Of a DNA stretch of 64,000 nucleotides, positions 31,901 to 43,618 are shown piece by piece. The number at the start of each line of letters is the position of its first letter. Within the stretch, counting starts at the first letter, position 1. The stretch is from Chondrosia reniformis (lineage: Eukaryota > Porifera > Demospongiae > Chondrillida > Chondrillidae): contig OX359189.1 of the NCBI GenBank assembly GCA_947172415.1, forward strand, positions 6,214,501-6,278,500. Direction: 5' to 3'. The notes beneath the pieces are model-generated. The model was not told the origin of the DNA, did not search any database, and saw only the letters and a program-made list of their open reading frames with translations. A program made the position numbers and the translations under genes.

Positions 31901-34804
31901 TGCACATCATTGCTACAGTAATTCTTATGAGCTCTGTGGAAAGTGCTAGAAATTCCGATATCTCATCTACAATTGTGCCAGTAAGCTGATTCATAAAAAT
32001 ACAACATTTACGTAACTACTTTTGACTATTCATTCATAATTGCATGTGTCTACAAGTTTTGCAAAATTTTACTATGTATGATACAGGTTAATTGTATGTA
32101 CTTACATACGTACGTACCTCTATACGTATATCACTTTAAATTTTTGTTGTCATTTTAAAATTTGATTATCTAGTCTCATTGTGATAAGAATGACACATTT
32201 CCCCTTTCAACCGGTTTACATAGAATTTGAAATACGTAATAAAACACTCTAACTATGGGATATAGTTTACTTTATGAACTGTTGTATGTGAGTTATCATT
32301 AACTTTGGTGTTGCTTTTTGTCTTTTTAGGTTGAATGCAAGATCACTGCATCTCTCTCTCATTATGCATTCCTTGTTCTATATATGTGGGTGCTAAACAT
32401 AGCCATTGCATTGTTTTGCATGCATGCGGAGCTCTGGAGGAAACTGGTTAATTCATGGTGGATTTTGGTCATTGTGGCTTATGGTGCGTATGTGCTTTCA
32501 CATGAAAAATCTAAGATACCATTTTCCTACATGCTATGCCTATTCTGTAAAAGAGCCTATAGGGGAACTAAACCTAAAGAGAGCTTTGGATGAAGATACA
32601 GGAGTCTTTTCTTCTCTTTTCCTTTCTTTCATCTTCTTCTCCACTGGGTCAGACAGCCGTTTCTGGGAATTCCACCCTTCATCAGTGATCCTGGGAGTCT
32701 TTGTCTTTATCTTTATCTTGATCTTCTGTGAATCCTTGGCTCTCTATGCTAAATCTAGTACGTAAATGTATATTCCATGAAAATGATTTCCATGTACGTA
32801 CGTACATACATATCTCCCTGAGTATGATTGCTACAGAGTTTATTTTAACTCATGGTAAATATCACATGTCTTTTTAATGCAACTTAAAACTTTAACAGTT
32901 GCGGAGATCCGCAATTCCTATGTGCACCAAATGTATGTACAAATGTAAATATGAGTATTAAAGTTGCCAGAAATACAATTTATTATATATGCAATTGGTA
33001 TATTGTTCTGGCTACCTACCTCTTTTGAATAGGTTTACCAATAATTATTGTGGTCATAGCAACAGCAGTCAATCACTATTATTACGGCAGTGAACTGGGG
33101 TATGCCGCAAATATGCATGATAAGTATACTGTCACTGTATATTCATTTTCTCTATCAATTAATGTATGCTTTTGGAGATCTACAAATTAAAGTAGACAAA
33201 TTTCTAACATAAATGATGCACAGGCCTTATAATTAAATAAAAAGCAATACATAAAGAAATTTTTATAATTTTAATTTTTCAAATACTTGTTTGCATTTCT
33301 TCTGACCATGTGTATATACGTAGATGTTGGCTATCTCACAGAAATGGAACTGTTTGGGCCTTTGGAGGACCTGCAGTAGTACTGCTACTGGTAACCAAAG
33401 TCATACATATGTATATTTGTTCAATACATATTTAAGTGTTCTCATATATTTTTCTTAAAATGTGGTTTATTTACCCTTTCTTGAAGACAGTAATAAAGGC
33501 CCCATATATGTATCTCCATACATATGTAGTTACTCTGAATTTTCTGAATCAGTTTTTATTGGCATTTCTCACTATAATACATACAATCAACATATGTAAG
33601 TGGGCACCTCCCAAGCTGACCATTTTTAATTGTACTATAGTATATACATGCATATGTACGTATATTAGCTACAGAGTTAATTTTGTTCAAGTAATATTGT
33701 AGGAAATTTGAGAATGGTTGTTGTAAGTAAATGAAGTGAAATGTCAATGTTGTACGTACTGTATGTTATGGTACGTACTTTCTCCGTAGATTACATATGT
33801 GTTTTTAGTTTGTGGTGTGGTGTCCATAATAAGGAATAAATCTGAAGATGCCACTGCTACTGAAGATAAAAAGAGTATTTCAGAGAGAAGAGAATTAACT
33901 GGGTATACATTTTTTAATGTACAATCAACATATAATGATGATAAAATGATATTATTATTAGAGTTACTGTTTTATTAATTTGCAATTTTGTGACTTGTAG
34001 ATCAATTATACTCTACATGCTTGCAATGTTCCCAATGCTTTCTATTTCACTGGCTTTTGGATTTGCTTACCTTGCTACTGGTAATGGAAGTTATGCAACT
34101 GTTTTTGCTGTTGTTGCAGTTTTAGAGGTGGGTTCTTCATAAATTAAGAGATAATTGCATTCACTCCTATTTTATTTTTGATGTCATGTAGGCAGCAGTT
34201 TTTCTATCCTTTCAAATGCTAAGACTGAAATTGGTAAATAAATGCAGAATATTTTTAATTTAGGCAGGATATACGTAGAGTTTAATTCCCTGCAGATTCG
34301 AAGATTTTGGTCAAGGAATATTGTAGGAAATTTAAAGAAGTTTTGCATTGCTTTTAAAGGCTCCGACAGTGCACAGCATAGTGCTAGTGTATCAAGAGTG
34401 GCTACAGGAAGATATATTGCAGTAAGAGAACTTTGAATTTGCAACTTAGTTGAAGTACATACAGTATAGATAGTGGTTTGATAATGTTGAATTAGTCATT
34501 GTCTATAGTGAAAGGTTTAATCTTCTTTGGATTGTAGGATGGCAAGATGGGGGTAGATCTAATGGAGTCCACAGGTTTGTGTGTACATGGGCTATAGTAG
34601 GAAGTACCTACGTATATATATATATTACGTATTATATAGTATATATACGTATACGGTAGTCACTACATTTACTATACTTAGGAAACCCTACGCATATATG
34701 TACGTAAGAACTAAATACAATTTGATTCAAGTAGAGGATACAATTTGTGCATAAATGTCCTCATTTCAGGTTTTCCAGGTTTGGAATCTCCCAAACAGCT
34801 ATGA
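25944..34804 (+). CDS. Adhesion GPCR-like receptor: Ig, FnIII, hormone-receptor-like, GAIN/GPS and 7TM
   Basis: I join 25 exons in frame (about 1,108 residues; first exon with signal peptide not found): 25944-26240, 26525-26809, 27042-27347, 27416-27718, 27796-27894, 28196-28296, 28850-29025, 29157-29226, 29329-29397, 29520-29625, 29894-30062, 30222-30348, 30676-30734, 30838-30958, 31105-31202, 31830-31980, 32330-32483, 33033-33123, 33324-33390, 33790-33902, 34001-34127, 34192-34233, 34296-34421, 34538-34574, 34770-34804. Order: an Ig-like exon, FnIII-like exons, a hormone-receptor-like cysteine region (CAGNAKWRDPDVSNC), a GAIN-like stretch, a degenerate GPS (W..W...VTCVLTKLGAVTVL) and seven helices. 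Helix 4 GLPIIVVIATAVN, then CWLSHRNGTVWAFGGP, are hallmarks of the secretin/adhesion 7TM fold; the matching helix-3 Cys (VECKIT) is present. Plasma-membrane receptor; ligand unknown. Confidence 0.85.
28665..28775. repeat. Short inverted-repeat element in a receptor intron
   Basis: The end 'taataggggttat' near 28668 recurs inverted as 'ataacccctatta' near 28760, enclosing about 80 bases that include a GC-rich 'gaagacctccgggctgaaac'. This is a small MITE-like insertion. Confidence 0.5.
31263..31575 (+). repeat. tRNA-derived SINE-like repeat
   Basis: It contains an A-box-like 'tagttcagaagcagagcact' and a B-box-like 'gggttcgattctc' at about 35 bases' distance, as in a tRNA-derived Pol III promoter. 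It shares its upstream part ('ctggaaatgggctggg') and downstream part ('gtggtttgatt') with the interrupted copy at 8640-9180. It lies in the intron between exons 31105-31202 and 31830-31980 of the receptor. Confidence 0.6.
32503..32750 (+). repeat. Interspersed 250-bp repeat, copy 1
   Basis: It runs from 'tgaaaaatctaagataccat' to 'gaatccttggctct' and includes 'actgggtcagacagcc' and 'cttcatcagtgatcctggga'. Full copies are at 40826-41075 and 60094-60318, and a truncated reverse copy is at 45817-45887. It is non-coding and sits in the intron after receptor exon 32330-32483. The ORFs seen across it are read-through from that exon. Confidence 0.8.
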
Positions 34805-34935
34805 TCTAAATTTTGCAAACAAAATATGTGTCACTACCCAATTTCATTGTACTGACTTAAATACCTTCTTACTGTCTAGCATTATATACAGGTATAATGT
34901 ATGGCTTGCATGTGCATATGTACCTATATAATATG

Positions 34936-34941
34936 AATAAA
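34936..34941 (+). terminator. Poly(A) signal after the receptor gene
   Basis: AATAAA in 'atgaataaagatt', 132 bases past the stop at 34804. It supports exon 34770-34804 as a terminal exon. Confidence 0.5.
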
Positions 34942-35159
34942 GATTAAACCCTATACATAAGTCATTTCTACTCAATGACATTATTAATAAATTTTCTATG
35001 AAAAGGGACCATCTAAATCAAAGCATGTAACTTTCCATCCTATAGTTCCTATGTTATCGCTATTAATATAATTAATAAGTATTTTACTCATGTTAAATTG
35101 TCCCTTTTGATGTGTATTTAAAGCTATTGTATGTAGAATTACTTGTTTCTTTAATGCAG

Positions 35160-35239
35160 ATTTTGTTCCAGTCTATTGGGATACAGGTTTTGCCAATAAA
35201 AACGATACCTATCAAACAGATTCTACATATTTATGGTAG
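35160..35239 (+). other. Alternative last coding exon of the receptor gene
   Basis: After the acceptor 'tttctttaatgcag', this exon would complete the phase-1 codon left by exon 34538-34574 and encode DFVPVYWDTGFANKNDTY and a few more residues before TAG 35237-35239. The shorter alternative (34770-34804) gives GFPGLESPKQL. Both fit the frame, so the cytoplasmic tail may exist in two forms, or one of the two exons is unused. Confidence 0.45.
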
Positions 35240-35464
35240 CCATACATCATAGATAATTTTTAGCTTTTATAGTAGCATAATATGACTGGTCAAATGTTTG
35301 ATTTTTGATTCATATTTTATGTATGTATGTGTTTATTAAATCATTAACAAAGATATCTTGTAGAGCTGTTTAGTGTAAACATACTGAGATAATGTTTCTG
35401 ATCAGTAGAAGTTATAAACTTTCAAAGTGCAATTTCTTCTATATTTTTTTGAAAGGCCACACTT

Positions 35465-37570
35465 CAGTGTAATTCAATCAATTTACAAAGAGTGAGAGTA
35501 GGGTAAAAAATAAGGAGGGGGTGAGTCTCGGACAAAGACAACAAGTATATTCATCAATGTGATTATACAGTTAATTCATTGTCTGGCAAGAGTGTTGCAT
35601 GGTTAAAGAAAAAAAGGAATGTCTTGGACAAAATTAACTTAAGCACCATTGATCAGAGTTTCTACTTAAGTAGATTGTTTGAGAGCAGTTGATGCAAATT
35701 TTTGCAGCTCCATGCAGTATATACTGGCACCTGGTCAGCTGAATAGTGACCTAGGGCTCCAATTTCTAATGTAGTATACTTAACATTAAATCTTCGCTTT
35801 TCTAAGTCCCCCAAGAGTTGCTAATAATTTGCTTTGGTGGTCTTTCTCATTTTAGCATTGTTTAAAGCCTTCTTTTGAGTTTTTGCAGATCGTCAGTTCA
35901 ATCATTCGTATTCCTTCTCCACCGTTGTACACAACTATGACTGGCCTGGCTGTGGTGACAAGTACCTGGTTGGGAATCGTGGCCAAGGGATTCTCGGAGG
36001 CTCTCATGTTGTCTAGGTTGGCATAGACAGACTCCTCTGTGATGACATGTTGAAGTGCTCGTGAAATGTGCCGAAGGACACAGTCATGTCTCCATGTGTA
36101 TCGGCCACTGGTTAGAGCTGCTGGACATCCATTAAGTATGTGTCTAACAGTGGCCTCTCTGGAGTTGCATAGGTTGCATTTGGATTGGATCTGTATTCTC
36201 CAGCAGCTCAGGTTAACTGGGGTTGGCAGAGTATCTGAGCATGCTTTGGGGATGAAAGGTAGCTGGCCAGCTGGAAGACCATCAACTATTCTTTTCCAGA
36301 CCGAGTTCTCCTCCTCCAGGGTGATGGCTTCAGAGGCTTTGCCCTGTACCTTCAGTGAGTTCAGTTTGTCTGTCCATCTCTTTCTTTCCTCTTTAATGAG
36401 CTTTAATAATTGTATCTTTCTTTGTTTGGAGTAGTTGGTTAAATTGGTTTCTAAATTTTGCAATGCTTCTGTGGGAATTTTTTGTCGCACTAGGAAGTCT
36501 AGGTCTTTGGTTAGTGTGTCTAGGTCTTTGGTTAGTGTGTCTAGGTCTTTGGTTAGTGTGTCTAGGTCTTTGGTTAGTGTGTCTAGGTCTTTGGTTAGTG
36601 TGTCTAGGTCTTTGGTTAGTGTGTCTAGGTCTTTGGTTAGTGTGTCTAGGTATTTGGTTAGTGTGTCTAGGTATTTGGTTAGTGTGTCTAGGTATTTGGT
36701 TAGTGTGTCCAGCTCCCTCACTGTGGCTTCTGTGGAGGTGGATAATGCAGATAGAACGCTGATCTTGGCTTTCCTTGATATAGTGTAGGGACATTGCAGA
36801 CCATTGATGGATGATGTAATAGTGCTCTTGTTGCACTCCTGGGTAGTTTTAACCACTTTTTCATTGTTTTGGCAATCATCCATTCAAGAGTAGCAATCAT
36901 GATTGATTTCAAAACTGGGTTGACAGCTAGGTGGAAATGGAAGGAGAGCGTAAGATAATTGTTCAAAACCCAAACCTTCATTTCCCCTCTGATGGGCCTC
37001 CTGTCAATGCTTCTAATTGTAGCTGTCAGCTTCTCCTTTAGGTGACTGCTGGATTGCTTGGTGGCCTGGCTGTGTGCAATGAACTTCCCTAAGAACTTGG
37101 TGGGGGTTCATTAACTGAACTGGTTTGACCTTGAGATAACAGGAATGTCTTAGGTTTGCCTTTTGTCACAGATATTGAGATGCATTTTGATGGCTTCAGG
37201 GTAAGCCTAATACTTTGGCAAGCCTTGTCTACTCTCATTTGGGCTTCCTGGTGGTCTGCTTCTTTTATTACTCATCTGCATAAGCTTTCCCTTTATGTTC
37301 TGAAGTGTTGGCATGTATCAGTTCTTGTCTGGAAGGTTTGTTCAGTGGGGGGTGGTTGTATCCCTGCTGGAATAAACTTCCTTCCATTTTTCCAAGCATA
37401 GGTCCATTGGTGTTTGGAGACCAATAAGGTCTTAGAGGATCCAGTTGAATAGCACACAGAAGCTTCTCCAGGGTGGTACTTTTGGACTGTGACCTTATAC
37501 CAGCCTGGTGGCTCTTCAGAGTTTTCCTCATTCCAGACACTGCAAAAGTATCTCCAAAATACAATTAGGA
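35465..37570 (-). mobile_element. Second copy of the non-LTR retrotransposon, 5' truncated
   Basis: This is the minus-strand relative of 18640-22055. Its 3' region (35465-35560) complements the other copy's 3' UTR, including the G-run before 'tgagtctcggacaaagacaac'. The main ORF 36883-35852 contains the zinc knuckle CNLCNSREATVRHILNGC, WRHD, and the endonuclease reading RPVIVV, RMIELTI. Upstream, 37564-37268 ends in HKGKAYADE, the catalytic YADD box with the last Asp changed to Glu. Sequence upstream of that is missing, the usual 5' truncation. It lies just past the receptor's last exon. Confidence 0.85.
36497..36708 (-). repeat. Ten-unit 21-bp tandem repeat inside the retrotransposon ORF
   Basis: The plus-strand unit is 'tctaggtctttggttagtgt' plus one g. 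On the minus strand it encodes LDTLTKD (seven times) or LDTLTKY (three times) in frame with the endonuclease ORF. The related copy at about 20980 has no such expansion. A multiple-of-three unit without stops leaves other frames open on both strands, which explains the false ORFs here. Confidence 0.9.
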
Positions 37571-37574
37571 TACT

Positions 37575-38230
37575 CAGTTGGATACTATGAGTATGTAGGA
37601 ATTATCTAGATGGTTGAGTCTGTGGGAGGTAGACTGTATGATTCTGGGATTATTTTAATTTGACCAGCAGAAATATGTATAAGTACTTTCTTTTTAAAAC
37701 AAAGTAGCTAGGGGTTAATAATTTTATATAGAGGGTCACTGCTGTTTCAAAAATGCAGTTTCCTCACTTCCATTAATATTTAACCTAGATCTGTTCCACT
37801 TTTTGGGCCGACCCAAGTGGTGGCTGTACCGCATGTTATCAGACCCTTTTGAGTTTTCGACTTTACACAAATAAAAATGGTGAAGGGGTCTGGGTGCTTT
37901 CCTTACTAATTATGTAGTTCAATGGCTGTTTCGGCGTCCCGATGATGGTTTCAGCCTTGTAACATGTGTCAAAGGGAAGCCCTAAAATTTAGGGAAAGAG
38001 CTGGAATACGTGAACAGCGGTCTCGGTTTACTGGCGTGAAATCGATAGCTGATTGATCAAAGCGACTTGCAATTGTGGTAAATTGGCGTCACAGATCCTA
38101 CTTTATCGCCCCCGCTCGGTGACAGGCAAGGAAGTATTGGATAACACGCTGAGGTAATAAAGGATAGGCTTACAAAACTATATATACACTTGCTAATTCA
38201 GCTGGGCTAATATACGCAACCTAGTTTGCA
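37575..38230. other. Upstream region of the decarboxylase-like gene
   Basis: From about 37790 to 38160 it is less AT-rich than its surroundings ('gggccgacccaagtggtggc', 'cgcccccgctcggtgacagg'). It lies just upstream of the start at 38231 and probably contains the promoter and 5' UTR. No specific element is assigned. Confidence 0.35.
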
Positions 38231-41200
38231 ATGGCTGAATCTAGGCAAATCACTATGGTTCTAAAGGAAAATTTCCACTATCCTGTACATGTCATTAAAA
38301 ACAGTGAATCTGAGAGGAAAGATCTTGTTAAGTATTTCATAGAAAATGTACACAAAAAAGGAGATAAACCATTCGCAATGATGGACCTCGGACAACCTTT
38401 GAAGTTATTTAAAACTTGGAATGAATCGCTGCCAAGTTTCAAAGTTTATTATGGTAAGAATTATGTTCACTTATTACTGCTATGGTGATTGTGTTATGGT
38501 TATCAACTTACGTATATATAGCTGTAAAAAGCAACCACGATCCATTGTTTATGGCTGTAATGGCAGCCAATGGCTCCAGCTTTGACTGTGCTAGCCTTCA
38601 GGAAATGAAAGAAGTTCTTGATCTAGGAGTTGATCCAGAAAGGGTTATATTTACAAGCCCTGCAAAGGCTCCATCTCATATAAGGTATAGTGCTAGCTCT
38701 TATGTATTGTATTAGCTGGAAAAGTTCTGCCATGAAGAGCATGTATAATGCATGTTGTATTAAGTGCTGTATGATTATATATTATACTTAGGTAATTTTA
38801 TAGACAGGGACAGATTCCACACTTTGGGTAAAATGTTATGGTGTATATTAATAGTATAGTGTACATTTTAACTAAACAAAAGTCATTAAGAAGTAGTTTT
38901 CTTGGGCAAAATTGATTGGGAACATGTATGTTTCTGTTGATATTAACACTATAGAGTAAAATGACATATATAAGCTGTAATTTTAAATATTTAAACTTGC
39001 ACTGATTGTTATACAGCAGTTATCATAAGAGTCTGTAACTTCCCCTTTATACGTAGTAGCTATACTTGAGTATAGTTGTGGTATATACGAACGATTACTT
39101 AATAATGTATAATAGAAGTCATACAGAGCATATATAACCAATTGGCAAATAGGTCTTTTTTAGGGAAGATATATACAGTGTGTGTAGAATTGAATTGATT
39201 CTACTATAATATTTATAAATATGAAGTGATAGTCATTATATATATATTTATGTATGTATAGCTATGCTGCATCTAAAAATATTCACCTATTAACATTCTC
39301 TTGTGAGAGTGAGTTGGAAAAGATTGCATCTTTGGATAAACATGCACAGTTATTATTAAGGATAGCTGCCAAAGATTCTGATGCACAATGGCAATTCAGA
39401 CCAACTGAAAAGTTTGGTGCAAATATGGAAAACGGAAAGCAGTTACTTCATAAAGCAAAATCATTAGGAATTGAAGTAGTTGGTACTACGTAAGTGTCAT
39501 TTTTAGAGGCTGCCACACAGGCAGCCCCTATATTGTTTTCATAGCGCGATTTATGTATGGCTTCATGTTACAGATATATACGAGTTCATAATTAGTTAAC
39601 GAAGCTTTTCTGTCGCTATTTATAATGTTCAGGACACTTAAGCGTCCTCAATTGTTAGGATTAAGAATATATATATTTAAGCCCAACGATGCAGCCAAGT
39701 AGTTTGAGTTAATTCGGGGGGCGGCAGCCCCACGAGTTTTTAAATTCGAAATACTTGTCTTTAAAACATTACATTTTGGGTTGGTTGTCCAGAACAGACA
39801 TAGCACTTGGTAATCGTATAAGGTTATCGATGCATGCATGGTGACATTATTCTAATGAAAGTTGAAATGTTTTATAGTTGCAAATTACCAATTGCAATGT
39901 CCGGTCAATATGCTTGACAAATTAAAATATTATACATATATACATGCTAATGATCAAGCAATATCTTTATGTTTTAGGTTCCACTTAGGGGTTGGAGTAA
40001 GTAATCCCAAAGCTTTTGAAGTTGCCCTGCAGAATTGTTCTGAAATATTTATCTATGGAAAAAAATTAGGTTTTAATTTAACAGTTATTAATATCGGAGG
40101 TGGTTTCAAAGGCAATGCTGCATCCCTGTCTGAGTTGAATGCTTTAGCTGTAGTCATAAATGCATCTATAAAATCATACTTCAAGGAATTCCCTGAACTA
40201 AAGCTGATAGCAGAACCCGGATCATTTTTCAGTACTTCTTCCTTTATTATTTGTTTGAAGGTCCTGGGTAAGGTAAAGGAGGAAAGAGAAGGGAAACCAG
40301 TGAGTATATGAAGGCTTTTGAATGTACCTAGCTTCATGCTAATAATTAAAGTGACAATCTGACTACCTTTAATCATTCTCAAACATCAGGAAACAAGGGG
40401 GAAAACACACTTTGAAACTGGCAAATGAACCTAGGAAATATAGATATAGAGCTGGCAATGACTATACCACTACTCTGTCACTCATGTTTTCCTCTTATAC
40501 TATAACTACAAAGAAACTAGTGATTTTCATTTGTATTACAACTACGTACATATCTGATAATTAAAGTGCACTGCGTATATACAGTTTGTCTATATTGCCC
40601 TGTTATACAATTGTTATAAATTTTTATAAAACTGATGATTATTTTAATTCTCAATGCATCAATACATATGCATAAACAATTTATGTAATTGTCTTCTACC
40701 TGTGATGTAGATAATTACATATACCTTGTCTGATGGCAAACATGGAATGTTGCATTTCTTTGAAAGAATCTATATCCCACAAATCTTTCAAGTACAAAAG
40801 GTAAACATGGCTGATAGTTATGCATGAAAAATCTAAGATACCATTTTCCTACATGCTATATGCCTATTCTGTAAAAAGAGCCTATAGGGGAACTAAACCT
40901 AAGGAGAGCTTTAGATGAAGATACAGGAGTCTTTTCTTCCTTCTTTTCCCTTCTTTCATCTTCTTCTCCACTGGGTCAGACAGCCGTTTCTGGGAATTCC
41001 ACCCTTCATCAGTGATCCTGGGAGTCTTTGTCTTTTTCTTTATCTTGATCTTCTGTGAATCCTTGGCATGCATGTATGCTTTAACTAAAATGTATATAGA
41101 CATATACTTATGTATACCTATAAGAGTAGAAAATTACAGATATAATATGTGACTTAAATGAGATACTTTTTCTTTACCTGCTGGATACCTTCATCGTTTG

Positions 41201-42054
41201 TTAAACTCAATACAATGTGTCGCTGATACCCTAGAAACACCATTTCCACTTAGAGTTATACTAATGTTTGAATACGTTATTAGAGCATGCACTTCAGCCA
41301 GCCTACCCAAATGCCCAACGAAAACAACAAATCCATAAGAGTTTCTTAATATCGTCTTCCACAACAAAGGTATAGAGTAAATAGGCCACTCAGGTATCTT
41401 AAAGCAAAAACTATATAGTATTAGAAACTGTCCCACCCTTTTTACAAAACAAAAGAGCCCATGTGTAGTGTATAAATATACCAACCAATAGGACCCCAGA
41501 ACCATGTGATTGTCATAAGCCCCCCCCCTGTCTTTACAAGTCTCTATATAGGCCATGTTTTAACAGGTGACCTACGTATTGTTAGTAATCCAAAACTTAG
41601 AGGCACCTTAGAAAATATATATTTGCCTGGGCCCATAGAGAAAATGTGTCTATTTCTGTGTTTAGTGAGCAGGAAAATGATGCACTTTAGAAAATTAATG
41701 GCTGTCTAAATTGTTATATAAACCTGCATGGGTTTTTTTGCCTAATAATTCACTCATGTAATGTTTTACTACGATACAGGGAGGTGATCTTTATTCCTCT
41801 GACCTCTGGGGGCCCACCTGTAGTAATACAGACAATATAATAATAAATTTGGAAATACCAGAGATGCAAATGGATGACTGGATATGGATAGAAGGTATAA
41901 TATGGGAAGCATTAATAATTTTTGGAGTGGTTGAGAATGCATGTACATACATTTGTATGCAGACTTGGGTTCCTATTCCACGTGCATGGTAACACGTTTT
42001 AATGGATTTCCTAAACCTGACATCTACTATTACATTCAAGAAGATCAGTTGTAA
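38231..42054 (+). CDS. Ornithine decarboxylase homologue, possibly antizyme-inhibitor-like
   Basis: Seven exons join in frame to about 410 residues: 38231-38453, 38522-38684, 39262-39489, 39978-40299, 40711-40800, 41780-41894, 41963-42054. This is a fold type III PLP decarboxylase of the ornithine decarboxylase family. Present: YAVKSN (the Schiff-base Lys, residue 77), FDCAS, LRIA, a KFGA block, FHLGVG, the IGGGFKGN phosphate loop, WGPTC and the C-terminal FNGFPKPDIYY. Changed against mouse ODC numbering: Ser200 to Val, the EPGR Arg277 to Ser (EPGSFF), the YD pair 331/332 to FE, and Asp361 after the catalytic Cys360 to Ser. ODC makes putrescine from ornithine in the cytosol; antizyme inhibitors are ODC paralogues without activity. 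The changes argue against normal ornithine decarboxylation. Length is shorter than typical ODC (about 460). Confidence 0.85.
40826..41075 (+). repeat. Interspersed 250-bp repeat, copy 2
   Basis: Same sequence and orientation as 32503-32750, in the intron between exons 40711-40800 and 41780-41894 of the decarboxylase-like gene. Confidence 0.8.
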
Positions 42055-42246
42055 GTGTACACATTATAGTACAGTAATATCCTTTGTGATATATATTATA
42101 TACATGTATATTTTTATGTATATTCCAAACCTAAATTGACTGCACTTTTTGGATGTTTACATGTTTCATATGTAGTTTGCAGTTAAAAATATCTGTGATT
42201 CCTAATTTGTATTTTCTATTATCAGAGTACGGGAGTACACTCTCTA

Positions 42247-42962
42247 AGTAGGAATGGCCAAAAAATGGCTGCCCTATCCAATGTATTAGCAAGCAACACC
42301 TCATATATCACCAACGAAGCGATTTTCGATTATATTCGGTTATTTGCAGCCATGCATGCACGTTTTTCTAAATTCCAAAACATGTTTCGACGCTACACGC
42401 TCTACAGCGTTCAAAAAGTGGCTAACCAGGAATAGGCCCATTTCCATATTTCATTTTTTTCATTTTCTTCTTCCTTTTTCAAATGGACTAGTGCTAATAT
42501 GCGAACTTATGTGGGCACGTACAAGTTATAATTCGTCATAAATATTTCCAAACTAGGGAATAGACAACCCTAAGTCCGAATGTGCTCTACATGTTAAAAT
42601 TGTGGTCTTTTTGGCCGCCATTTTTAGATAAGAGATCATGGTTTTCGGCATATTTTTCTTGTCTGAGACGTTATTTCAAGATTTTCACCAAGAAAACTTT
42701 CAAAACTAATTAGAGCAAGTAATTTTAAAAAGAAAAGGGGGAATACAAGTAAATAAAAAAACATTTACAAAAATGATGTTAGAAGTAGGAATGGCAGAAG
42801 TGTTTGGTTAATTACTTAAATTTCAGTATATATGCAACTTCTGTATGATTAGCCTTATCATATAATCACTGTCTTGTTTCGATACGTTTTGTAGATGTAC
42901 TTGTGAACACTGCCATTCCTACTTCTAACATCATTTTTGTAAATGTTTTTTATTTACTTGTT
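42247..42962 (-). mobile_element. Composite MITE element, reverse copy
   Basis: It starts with 'aagtaggaatggcc' and ends with 'gccattcctacttctaac'. The left part (42247-42742) is the diverged complement of 16515-17240 and the right part (42743-42962) is one arm of the palindromic family at 16141-16514. It therefore has the same two-part structure as the 16-17 kb element, in reverse orientation. Confidence 0.6.
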
Positions 42963-43404
42963 AAACTGTAATTTAACAACACATATGTATGTACGTATAT
43001 ATATGCATGTATATATCTCTTCTACATATATGTCTCACATGCACTTACTTTGTATATAGGCAAGTTCTAGTTGATATGGTAAAGGCAGCTAATCTGAAAG
43101 GCTTTCAATTGTTATAGGTTTGATATTTAAACTGAACCAGTTAACTTATAGTCAACTGTTCATAAATTTGTCCACCCATATTTGCATAGGCAGCTTATAT
43201 TGTTTCATATTTTTCTTATTTCTGATGAAATATTACTAAATGGTTACCAAAAGTGTAACTATGACGTTTTTCACATTTTAGCATGTTCAGCATTTTATTA
43301 GATACAACTGCATGTACGTATATAATCATTGCATGCTTATGGAAAAAGCAATATTACAAGAAGGAAAAAGCACTAGTAATGGTAATACAATACAGAAGGC
43401 ATCA

Positions 43405-43618
43405 ATCCCTACTTCTAGTATATCCATGATGCGCCCAAACATACGTAGAAGTGATGTGTATAGTTAAGTTTCAGTATGCCACTTCTGCAATGTAGCCTTA
43501 CCATATGATCGTTGATTTGTTTCGTTACTTTTTCTAGATGTACCAATCACTGTTAATTATAGTGCCATCCCTACTTTTAACTTCATTTTTGAATGTTTTT
43601 ATTTAACTTTATAATAAA
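43405..43618 (+). mobile_element. Half-copy of the palindromic MITE
   Basis: From 'atccctacttctagtatatc' to 'gaatgtttttatttaac', it corresponds closely to the right arm of 16141-16514. Confidence 0.75.

Noticed and set aside
32384..32765. Two overlapping ORFs continuing past 32483
   Set aside because: They are the receptor exon 32330-32483 read through its donor into the 250-bp intronic repeat, which also occurs at three unrelated places.
36393..36836. ORFs with HTNQRPR, LGLWLVC and SRSLVSV repeats
   Set aside because: Alternative frames of the 21-bp tandem repeat in the retrotransposon; only the minus-strand LDTLTKD frame continues into the zinc knuckle and endonuclease.
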